This document shows, in pieces, positions 46,180 to 56,483 of a stretch of 64,000 nt of DNA. Each line of letters opens with the position of its first letter. Positions within the stretch are counted from its first letter, which is position 1. The notes beneath the pieces are model-generated. The model was not told where the DNA came from. It made no database searches and saw only the letters and a program-made list of their open reading frames with translations. The position numbers were made by a program, and so were the translations under genes. The stretch comes from Lotus japonicus (taxonomy: Eukaryota; Streptophyta; Magnoliopsida; Fabales; Fabaceae): positions 64,501-128,500 of the forward strand of contig NC_080042.1 in the NCBI RefSeq assembly GCF_012489685.1. The letters run 5' to 3'.

Positions 46180-46833
46180 CGGTTTGGTTTGGATCGGTTC
46201 TATTTTGAACATGGGAACTGAAAATCAAACTGATCCATTAACAAAATATTGGTTTTTTTGGGTCGGTTTGAGCTATTTTAATTGGTTTGGTTCGGTTATG
46301 AACACCCCTATTTCATGATCCTATTATTTACTCATTCTTCCATTTTCGATTCACCATTATATATTGTTTCACCTCCTCGGTTTGGTTTGGATCGGTTCTA
46401 TTTTGAACATGGGAACTGAAAATCAAACTGATCCATTAACAAAATATCGGTTTTTTGGTTATCGGTTTTTCGAGTTTTGGTTTTTTGGGTCGGTTTGGGC
46501 TGTTTTAATTGGTTTGGTTCAGTTATGAACACCCCTATTTCATGATCCTATTATTTACTCATTCTTCCATTTTCGATTCACCATTATATATTGTTTCACT
46601 TCCCCGGTTTGGTTTGGATCGGTTCTATTTTGAACATGGGAACTGAAAATCAAACTGATCCATTAACAAAATATCAGTTTTTTTGGTGATCAGTTTTTTC
46701 GAGTTTTGGTTTTTTTGGGTCGGTTTGAGCTGTTTTAATTGGTTTTGTTCAGTTATGAACACCCATATTTCATGATCATATTATTTACTCATTCTTCCAT
46801 TTTCGATTCACCATTATATATTGTTTCACCCCT
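46180..46833. repeat. Three-fold tandem repeat of the small element's right end
   Basis: CGGTTTGGTTTGGATCGGTT starts at 46180, 46378 and 46605 (periods 198 and 227). Each unit carries the element end TTATGAACACCC plus about 65 bp of flank (TTTCATGATCCTATTATT ... TTGTTTCA). The duplication thus happened after the element had inserted and includes host flank. Confidence 0.88.
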
Positions 46834-47796
46834 TATTTAAATCATGAAGGGGAAAGATGGAAATCCTTCATTTTATCTGCTTGGATTGATAAAATGGATT
46901 TTTTCCTCGATCGTCTCTGGTAGGCGGTGGTTACCAAAGGTATGATCTAAGAGCCAAAGACAAAAAAGGGGAACGAGTTCAAACTTTTAATAGTAACGTG
47001 GCACTTTATTCAAAAATAAGAGAAACCTTTGAAAAGAAATAATTTTCGTTAGTCGTTGTTTTCTCGATTTTTCAATAGGGACCTTTTCAGTGGGGGTAGG
47101 CTAGGGGTTTTATGTGGGCTTTTTTAGCACGTTTGTGTGCCTCTAGGGTTCTTTCGAGGTTTTCGCTATAGTGACATGGTTTTATCATTTCAGTTTTATG
47201 CTGCTAGGTTACTGTACTCATGTTGAGAGGGGATATTTCTCAACACTTTTTAGATATCATTTTGCTTTTAATTTTTTCGTAAATTATCAATTATTTTAGT
47301 TTATTTAATCTGGTGATTTTTTCCTATGATTTGATTTGATTTTTATTAGAAGTGGGGTTTCATTTTGTTGTTATATATTGATATTGATTTCTCTTGAAAA
47401 TTAACATTTTGAATCAAAATATATATTATTATTGTTGTTATTGTTATTATAAATAGAAACATTGATATGAAAAATAGTCAATCAAATATTAATAATTAAA
47501 TATGTATTAAAAAAATTAAAATACTAATTTAATGTATATACAAAAATTTGAGTGAATTTAAGTCTTATAATTTAAAATATTTAATTTTTTCATATTTAAA
47601 TAAGTAAAAAATTATTGTAGACTAATACACAATTATCAATGTAAAAAAAATACACAATTATCACTATTAAGAACATATAATTGAAACAATTGTTAAAATA
47701 TATTGACTAGAAAGATACAAAACATAATATTACACGAAATTTAAATTGTAAATAACAAAATTACACGAAATTTAAATTGTAAATAATAAAATTAGT
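46834..47796. other. AT-rich noncoding stretch left of the Helitron end
   Basis: No coding signal is seen. A 38-bp direct duplication (TTACACGAAATTTAAATTGT and following) is at about 47731 and 47759. The 5' end of the Helitron, which should start with TC after an A, was not found by eye. Confidence 0.5.
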
Positions 47797-47827
47797 CACC
47801 CGTGCAGGGCACGGGTAATTCCGCTAG
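47797..47827 (+). mobile_element. Helitron 3' terminus
   Basis: CCCGTGC-AGG-GCACGGG (47799-47815) forms a 7-bp stem, followed by TAATTCCG and CTAG (47824-47827), then T. This hairpin plus CTRR followed by host T is the signature of Helitron 3' ends. The rest of the element is non-autonomous at best. Confidence 0.65.
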
Positions 47828-48286
47828 TTATTTGTTTCTTTAATGTAATCTCTTAATTTCCATCAAGTGGGAAAGAGTATTTTGTAATGTAGAAGTAGAC
47901 ATTGTCATTTTGTACTGTTCTGTATTTTGTAATATAATGCAATAATGGTCTTTGGTAGAAAAGTGAATGACTAAAAATAATGCTTTGCGATAAAATCAAT
48001 AATGATTCATAAACATATAAACGTATGTACAGTAAAAACACCCCAAACACTGTTCACATGTGGCCAAGTGTGCTGAGTCAGCTTCTGAGTGGAGGGGCCG
48101 GAAATGAATTGCAATATTTGAGGGATTGAATGTATAATTTGGAGAAAGGTTAGAATTTTGGGGATTTTTGAGCGGGATATGAAAGTGAAAATCCCTAAAT
48201 TAGGGATTTCAATTTTCACCGTTCTCCTCTCTCGCGATCTCTGTTCGCCAGTTCCTCTTCTCCGCCCGCCACTCGCCGGCGCCGAC
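47828..48286 (+). other. Gene-flank-like sequence left of the LTR at 48287
   Basis: The composition changes from AT-rich to C/T-rich with CTCTCTCGCGATCTC and CCGCCCGCCACTCGCCGG just before the LTR. It resembles a plant 5' untranslated region and may continue at 52559 (CCACTCGCGCCCC). No ORF could be assigned. Confidence 0.3.
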
Positions 48287-51200
48287 TGTAACACCCCGAT
48301 TTCGGTGGCGTCACTTTAGTAACCAAAAAGAAATTAAAGCGGAAAAACGTGAATATTTTTGTTTTCGATAATAGAACCAAAGACTGGAAGAAATAGAAAC
48401 TCTACAACAAAGGATATCCGAACTAATATACGATAAATACAGCCCCCGCTGTAGTACCAAACCAAAAGAAAGGTCAAGTGTTCGCAACACTATCCCTAAA
48501 AAATGAGAATGAGTTAGCCCAAACGGCCTAAAACAAGACCTCCTAAGTCCAGCCAACTCTCTGTGATTCCCGTAAAGAAACCACACAAAAAGCTATAGGT
48601 GGGAAACTACCCTGTTCCCAAAAGAAAACATAACGGTCAGAGCTAAGACTCTACTCCTACACTAATCCCATCTCGAGGAGCTCACGCCAGCACTAAAACC
48701 TACATACTAGCGTGATCGTCGTCCGAATCTGAATCCAGAACGACCAAGTCTATGTACACCATCCGTTCTCCTCTCGCTACCGCGATGCGCTCCTATCCCG
48801 GCATCTCGAACCTAGTTCCCCCCGAAGGGTGAACCATCGTGAATCAGTCCGCCATAGACATCTGACAAAGGGCGTTTGTCCGCCAAAGCACACACAGAAG
48901 ACGCGAGGGTCAACTCCAAAGAATTACGTAAATAATAAATCCAATAGATACAGATAGATATAGCTACTTAGGCTTATAAGTTAGAGATAGCATCCTAGGG
49001 TTGTACAGTTCACAATGAATATAAAAGACGATAATAACAATTAACATGCATCAGATAAGATTAATAATTATCAATCACACACAGCAACTAAGTCAGTATG
49101 CATGTTGCATGAAATGCAAATGACGGTTAACCCAGTTAACCAAATGCATTCCGGAAACGGATGGACATCAACGGATCAGCCCTAACACCAGCCACGGTGG
49201 GACCATTTCGGCCCGCGTGCCTCTTACACCACACAAAGGTAGCCAGATCAGCAGTAAACCCGAAGGTCTGCCATTTCGGTCTGCTACAAGAGTCGTCTAC
49301 AAACGCTCTTACACGGCATTCCGGGTCTTATGACCATTTTGGAAACCGACGAGGTCCAGAGTACGTCCTGTGTTAATACCTCATTAATGTTGCATGAATG
49401 CAGGATGATTAGTCAAACAACGTCTCCGAATCTCACTCGACACGTCGCCACGTGTTCTAGCTAAATTAATGTCTCTAAAAGCTTACCCTAAGGTAAAGTC
49501 GATTCTGCGACAAAAGACACACTTCACAACAACACATTATCTCGTGATGATCTCCAAATCATCCGATGGTCAAAACTGCTCAACGAGCAAAGAGTATCAA
49601 CATACTTGGAAACTACCGGTTTCCCGGACTTATCCCCAGGATAGCCCCACAACACAACTGCTCCCAGAGCACAAGAGTATCAACATACTCAAAAACTTAC
49701 TAGTTTTCTCAGCTCTTGGACTCGACGACACTTCTCATTTTCAAAACTTAATGTTCAAGCCCTAAACTTTCGTCTGAGTCTTTTATCATTACATTAAGGG
49801 TTTTGAGGTTGTTTAATACATTATGGAGGTTCATTATGCAATTGTTTAAGTTTCGTCTCTAATCCTATTAGTTTCAAAGTTCTCATAATTCCAATGATTC
49901 CCTGGAGAAGGTCTCAAAACAAAAGGTCCATCATCACCCAAGTAATGGCCCGAGAAGTTCCCAGGTAAGCTGGCCGGGCACAATGCCTCATTAAAAGCCC
50001 TTCTTGCCTTAGACAGAACAACCCAAGTTCTTACGTGAATTCAAATGGGGTTTTTCCAATATCATTTTCAAAATCAATTTTCCTTTGAGAAGGTCTCGAT
50101 CCACTAAAACAATAATAGGGTACGAACCTCGGTCCGTCCCATCAACTTCCCCAAAATCTCAAAATAAAATCGGCATGACATGCCCGTTATCCTCACTCTG
50201 AAGCATAACAGATATAGGTGTAATGGCATAGTTAAATTAGCACAGTCCAACAATCATAGCACATATATTAACACATCCTAGATTAACCATGTAGCACTTA
50301 GCATATAGAGCAGATATCACACATCCTAAATTAACCATTTAGCACATAGCATATGATTCAAACTCAAGAAACAGTCAGTAGATGAATAATCTACATTGTC
50401 AGCCGAAGCCTCAGAAAACATTTCTCAGTCAAACACAAATAAGTGCATAAACAATAAATCAAGTCGAATTCGTCGACACCTAAAGCATTATCTAGTATTC
50501 AGTGAGTAGCCCTCACCTTAGCCAATTTCCAGGATTATCTTCGAAAGTTCCTTCACAATCCTCTTTTCCTGCTCCAAGTGTTCCTCCAAACGAATCTTTG
50601 AGCAACGAAGCGAAAGTCAATTAAAACAAGTCAATTCGGTCAATACAATACTAACTAGCGTTTAGACAAAGCTTAAGAAGCTTCAGAGTACAATATTTAA
50701 GCATGGATAGACGACAGAACCTCGTTCGCTAAAACGAGCATAACTCGAGCTACAGAACTCGGAATGACACGAAACCAGCGCCAAAATTTCGACAATCGAA
50801 AGAGCTACGCAATGGCTCAGGTCATAGAGACCCAAAAATTATTTTTGGACACGGTACCCTAAGCAATAGGTTTCGGCCACTATGTAAAGTAGGGTTTTCC
50901 GAACTTTTTCTTCGATCTAAATCGATTCCTAGGTATTCTTAGGCGATATCTAGGCCAAGGAAACTCTCAGAAAAAATATCGAATCGAAAACTGTCGCAGG
51001 GGTATTTTGGTCATTATTTTCAGCTCAGAATTTCAAAATTAGAGTTTCGAAAAACAAATTAGATGGGGTTGATACTAACGACGATTATAACGACTAATCT
51101 TACTAACGCTAAGCTCAGTCGAGGGTTTTAAGCCCAAAGGTTGGAACTTTAGCCAAAAATGGGTATTATGAGCAGAATTGAAACTCGGCAGCAATTCGGC

Positions 51201-52558
51201 GAGAATCAGCAAAATGTAACCCGCTAAACATGCTCAGGGGCACGCATGGAATAAGTTTAGAAAGAAAGATGAAGTCATTTGGATAGTTTTGCAAAAAGCT
51301 CAAAACTTAGAGCACAGAAAGACATAGAGAAAAGCTATGGAAAAAGCGATCAGAGGTAAGGATTAGCGACTATACCTCGAAACCTTGAAGTAGCAACTGT
51401 CGGATCAACGATCAAGCAAGAAATCAAGAAAATCTTCTTCTCCTCCTCTCCTCTTGGCCGCGTGTTGTGTGTGTGTGTTTGTGAGGTTTTGTCTCAAGCT
51501 TCAACATATATATATAGGGAATGAAATGGAAGATATTTAGCAAGGATCGGATAAGTATGAATAGATATTTATCAAGATTGGATAGGTATGAATAGATATT
51601 TATCAAGATTGGATGAGTATGAACAGATATTTTGAGAAGATATTTTGTAAACCGGTACAGATTTGTTTAGATATCGGAGGATTTTGCTCATAGAGTTAAG
51701 ATAAAAATATGAGAGTGATTTCCGATTCTTCCTACTGATTCCAACGTATTTTAGACACGATATTCTCCCCGCTGAATCTTCTAATTCTTCAAAGAAATAT
51801 CGGTATGATTTTTGGTTTTCGAGGCTTGTTTTTAATGTTATATATAGAGGTTGGCAAAACGCGGGAAAACGAAAGTTTCGCGATTCCGATTTTTCCAGCT
51901 TCATTCTCCATGAATTCTAAGATAGGTTTTGGCGACATAATACCAAAACTCAACAGAGGTCTCCTTGTATTTTAGGCGACTAATGCAAAGTCGGTGTAAA
52001 ACTATTTTGCCCGATAAGTTACTTTTTGCATCGAATGTCGGAATAGAAAACTTTCTTCTGAAGAAAGATTGAAATCATCAAGAGAAATGGGTGTACGCGT
52101 GTAGAATCTTCATTTGAAGCTCTGAATAGAAAAAGTCTTCATCGTCGGGTGATTCTAGGGTTTTGAAATACCAGGGTTTTGGTTTCGGCAAACTTCCGAT
52201 GATTGGAATCGGACGTTCGTAGATTCTAGAGTTTCGCCTCGAAACGATTGTGATATATGGAAAAAGAGAAGTTCTAACATTTCTCTGAAGATTTTTGGAC
52301 TAAATTCCTACAGTGTTCCAAGGGTGGAACACAGTTTGATTTCCTAAGGTTCTTGTCCTAGGTTTTAAAACGAATATTAGTCGTGCTATAACTTAAATCG
52401 ACTTCGATACAATCCTTTGAATTTTCCTGAACTTTCTCCTTCATAAATTTATTCCATTCGATAAACTCTTGTTCAGGTTTTCCCTTCACGATACGTCAAA
52501 CCTAATCGTAAATGGAAATCTCTTCCACTTATTCTAAGCTTAAAACTTGGGTCTTACA
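48287..52558 (-). mobile_element. Tekay-type solo LTR, 4272 bp, mosaic
   Basis: The ends are TGTAACACCCC (48287) and GGGTCTTACA (52558), minus orientation. Flanking 5-mers CCGAC and TTCCC do not match, so no TSD. Blocks match different LTRs of this window: 50700-51100 and 51700-51837 match the 19029 copy, and from 51840 rightward it matches the 14979 copy, giving two TATA regions (about 51505 and 51840). A short tandem repeat (AAGATTGGATNNGTATGAA) is at about 51540-51640. The region 48660-48930 keeps part of the LTR open frame seen at 6679-7161, interrupted by TGA. Confidence 0.8.
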
Positions 52559-54550
52559 TTCCCTCCACCACTCGCGCCCCTCCACCACTCGCTGGAAGGC
52601 TCACTTCTTCGCCTGGGTTATGCTTCCTCCTCCTCCTCTGGCTTCCTTTTCTTCTCTCTCGCGAATCCCTCCCTACGCCTCGCTCACACCAGCTTCCTCT
52701 CCTCCTCCACTGGTTCTGACGGTCACTCCCCCAACCTCTTTTTGAATCTCTCTCGGTAACGACTTCCATCAATCTCGTTTTCTCATTCTTATGATAGATT
52801 CGGTCACACCGCGTTATTCTTATTCTGCATTTTCTCCTTTCTGTTTTCTTCTCGTTCGTTCTGTTACATTGCGATTTGCATGCTTTCAATTTCAATTTCA
52901 ATTTGGTACTAATGTTTCACTCACTCTACCAGTTTGATTACCAATGCTTGATTGATTCTTTTATGTTTTCAATTTTGTTTACATTTTCAATTCTTGTTGG
53001 GTGGTGATTTTCTGAAAGGAATTTTCCTAAACTTGACAGATTCGTCTGTAAAGGGAAACATGGAAAGACTATTCTTGATCAAACAGCTGCAAGCACTGTC
53101 TCACTCATTTTGCTCTTGCTGATGATATCATTTCCAAGGTCCCCTGCTGCTCCCATTTTTCCTCTGATTTTCATTTCTTGATGCTGAATGTACTGTGATT
53201 TTGGGTTTCTTGCTGAATAATTATTTGATATATATGCTATTTTTGAGTCTTATTATTGTTCAATGATCATGATGTAATGATGGGAGTAATAGAAGATAGG
53301 AATTAGAGAAAAATAAATTAATATGTTAACATTCTTATACAATAAGCAGTTAGGAAAACCAAATTAGCTATCAGCTCTAATTCTTGTACGATGCCTAAGT
53401 AAATTAAAACGTTCTTGCTACTATCATTGTGCTTTACACCTTCTTTTACATATTTGCTTTACTGTAACATTCCATGGGTGATTCTTACTATAATTTTTGC
53501 TCATATGTGAGAAACAATACTCTTCCAGAATCCAGATACAGCTTCTGCATCGGAAGTTCTTTAATAATATTACTGACTTCTTACTAGTATACATATTTTT
53601 CTCAATGCTTGATTTGAATGAGAGCTTCCTAAACTTAAATGCTCTTCACTTGCCCTTCAATTGAACAAATACTTGATTTCAAGGGTACAGTCTGCAGTTC
53701 TAATTGTTTGATATAGCAATTCAATTGTTGTTGTCAAGTATAAAACTTGGTGAAAATGACTTACTTCTTGTAGATATATAATGAATCTTTCTTTTTCTAA
53801 TAATTCAGATATGCAGCAATGTTGGGTGCATCACCTACAAGTAGAATCAGTTTGAAACCGGTAATCTTTAATCCTTCAGTTGATCTTCTTCTGAGTAATA
53901 AGAAAAGCTTTGAGATTGAAATCTAAAATGTTGACAAGTAGATATCATGGACTAATTACACATAGCAGAATTGCAGAAAGCAGGCAGTCATACAACTTGT
54001 CGTGGATAGCTACCATCATTAACGGAGTAGGAAAAAAAAGATAACATTTTCAAATATCACTGTTATGAGAGACCTAATAGCTATTATTAGGCTCATCGGT
54101 TTCTTAGAATGTTCATTAGTAACAATCCTGTAATTTGGGTTTTAAATCTCTCTTTTGAGTTCTTTAATACATGCTTGTGTTCTATACCTTCGTTACCTTC
54201 AATTCTGATTACCAATATTTAAAGCGAAAAATCTATTATAAAAAATCTTAATATACCTTCTAGTGAGGGGGCATCCGTATTTTAATTTTATTAGTCCGTT
54301 CAATGATCATGATGTAGTCTTATTATGTTTCTTCTCTTTTCTTTCCAAATTGTTGATCTTGTCTTTTTATCTATTTTCACTTACTCTGTCTTCAGTTGAT
54401 CGCTTACAAATCTGCTGACTTCACCCATGTGGTTTACAATGTAAGTCATAATATTAATCTTTCATTTTATTTTTACAGGTTACAAAGAATTAATTAACTC
54501 TGCGGCTCACAACCATATAAGAGCAAAGGATACAAGGAAGACCATGGTAA
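52559..54550 (+). pseudogene. Possible exons of an unidentified host gene, degenerate
   Basis: A C/T-rich first exon-like block (52559-52755, ending CTCTCTCG before GTAACG) is followed by an exon-like block at 53040-53137 (after CTTGACAG, ending TTTCCAAG before GTCCCC). Reading across these two gives an open frame (NLSRFVCKGKHGKT). Further exon-like blocks end at GT near 53860 and 54440 (IAYKSADFTHVVYN) and 54479-54545 (YKELINSAAHNHIRAKDT). The phases of the later blocks do not join into one frame. I cannot name the gene. It could be a pseudogene, or an untranslated transcript region. Confidence 0.3.
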
Positions 54551-54721
54551 CTATTTAAAAACTGGCTAGACAATAATTGCTAATACTGTTGTTGTTAATC
54601 TAAAACAAATCTTAAAATGTTTTTTTTATGTTCTTGGTTTTATTAATGAGCTGATAATAATATTTATTAGTGTTGATACTATGTTAACTATGTTCAATTA
54701 CTTATGTTTTTGTAAACCAAA

Positions 54722-54957
54722 GGTTAAAAAGCACTTTTGGCCCCTGATGTTTCAAGTTTGTGCAAATTCTGCCCCTACTATATTTTTGTCGATGTTTCTA
54801 CCCCTCATGTTTTCAAACAGTGCATCGTCTACCCCTCATCGTCAGGGGTAGACGGTGCACTGTTTGAAAACATGAGGGGTAGAAACATCGACAAAAATAG
54901 ATAGGGGCAGAATTTGCACAAACTTGAAACATCAGGGGCCAAAAATGCTTTTTAGCC
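54722..54957. mobile_element. Mutator-like MITE with 9-bp TSD
   Basis: A 236-bp element is almost a single inverted repeat: left arm GGTTAAAAAGCACTTTTGG, right arm inverted GGCTAAAAAGCATTTTTGG, with arms continuing to the centre near 54840. The 9-bp direct duplication TAAACCAAA (54713-54721 and 54958-54966) is exact. A 9-bp duplication is characteristic of the Mutator superfamily. Confidence 0.85.
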
Positions 54958-54966
54958 TAAACCAAA

Positions 54967-55196
54967 TTACACTTATTTTTTCTACCACATGTTTAAGCTG
55001 CTCATTCTGTTTTCCAATGCGTTATTTTCATCTTTTTTTTCCTCCTGCATTAGTGAAAACGCCAACTTTCCTATTTCTTTCTCCAAGACCGATTAATGAA
55101 TTTGCAATACCCAGAATTTCAAATACTAATGCCTACTTACTTTTATTTCAAGTTTCAAATTCAAAATTAAGACACTCTCTCAAAGTTATAGATGAA
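54967..55196. other. Short unassigned sequence between MITE and Tat LTR
   Basis: AT-rich sequence without element ends or coding domains that I could recognise. It may belong to the same host locus as 52559-54550. Confidence 0.4.
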
Positions 55197-55623
55197 TGTT
55201 CCGGTATGGATCTATCCTCTCGGGCTAATCGATTTAGAACGAAAGGAATGTAAAATAGACCAATGAAAAATCAAGCAAGGGCTAAGCAATTGAGAGTGAT
55301 AAGGAACGAACAAGATGAAAAATGCGTGAAAATGATAGCCTCCCACCGCTTGGGTGGTTCCTGTTTTATATAACTTGGGTTTTGGTCCGAACGAACCATG
55401 GGTTGCCCGGCCCATTAGATATACAAAGTGATCAGCCCAAGTGTCTTATACATTGACGCGCCCGTGTCAGACCACAAGCCCACAAGACACTAAGGCTTAG
55501 AATAAGACGAAAGTGTCTTTAATCAGCCCACAATCATTAATGCATTCATAATATAATTGAAATAGGCGTGTAAATCATAACACATGTACATTTAAATAGA
55601 AGCGAAAAACAATAAGCACATCA
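55197..55623 (-). repeat. Probable 3' LTR of the Tat element
   Basis: On the minus strand it starts TGATGTGC (55623), right after a long purine tract, and ends CCGGAACA (55197), 427 bp. A TATA box (minus TATATAAAACAGG) is at about 55356-55368. Boundaries rest on the TG/CA ends and purine tract only, since the partner LTR is not visible. Confidence 0.6.
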
Positions 55624-55627
55624 GACT

Positions 55628-55652
55628 ATCTCTTTTCTCTTCTCTTTTTCTT
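55628..55652 (-). other. Tat polypurine tract
   Basis: The plus strand is CTCTTTTCTCTTCTCTTTTT and on, i.e. a 25-base purine run on the element's sense strand just before the 3' LTR, where plus-strand DNA synthesis is primed. Confidence 0.7.
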
Positions 55653-56110
55653 GCGTGTTGAATCGAGCCTGTCAAATCTCTGCACCTATCACTTCCTACG
55701 CCTTTTCTGTGGCAAGAGTCATCATTGTTTTTCCTGCTATAATTACATCAACAGATATCCACAAAATTTTGGGAACTTGAACCGCAGCATTATCATGCGT
55801 CTTTAAATCCTACTGCCATAATTACCATCATGAGAAATAAATATAATTAAAAGCACACGAAATAAATTCGACCTCAGAAAGTCGTGCCCGTTCCAATTGT
55901 CCTTGAAACGGCGTGTCTTCCGGACTGAAACGTCCTTTCCACTTGACTTTTACAAGGAATCACAACCGTTCAAATTCAAATTCTTGACTAACGTGTCCCT
56001 TTAGTCTAACGTCAAACCTGACCCTTGAGTGTCTACATGGAAGCACGCGTCCACTCGCCTGCTAATCAATTCACCTTTTCATCTCATCCCTTCACCCCTC
56101 CTTCCTTCTC

Positions 56111-56118
56111 TATATAAA
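56111..56118 (+). promoter_or_regulatory. TATA box of the Tat antisense gene
   Basis: CTCTATATAAAGCCTC lies about 170 bp before a putative 5' untranslated intron (56286-56471, CTCAG/GTAACA to TTTCAG/GATA). The ATG follows at 56484. Confidence 0.6.
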
Positions 56119-56483
56119 GCCTCACATTTTACTTCCCTTGTCATTCACTTGCATTTCCTTACTACCCATACTCTCCCCAGAAGAAATCCAACACTTTACT
56201 TCTTCTCTGCCAAACCCATTTCTGTGCTTCCTGCACTTGGCATCGACCATCCCAGCAATCTTCCAAGTTTCCACCTTTTTCTCAGGTAACAATCCTTTTC
56301 TTTCTTCTTCTTTATTTTTATATTTTCACATGAATTTGTGCATGAAAGTTCCTACCTTTAACCCCATAACTCTTTCTCTACCCAGAAAACACTGCATAAA
56401 ACTTGCATTTTAAACTAAAACTCATACTCTATTCCATCTCCGTCTTACACTTCTAAACCTTTTACTTTCAGGATACTCTGAAA

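Larger units (their letters stand above)
33131..46308. mobile_element. Small GGGGTGTTC-ended element split by SIRE-A
   Basis: The left end GGGGTGTTCGCGGTTCG (33131) and the right end reading GGTTATGAACACCCC (to 46308) share nine inverted terminal bases. The parts are 33131-33415 and 45872-46308, separated by the SIRE-A insertion. Both contain CCGAACC/GGATCGG-type motifs. A TA may be the target duplication. The class is uncertain. Confidence 0.4.
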
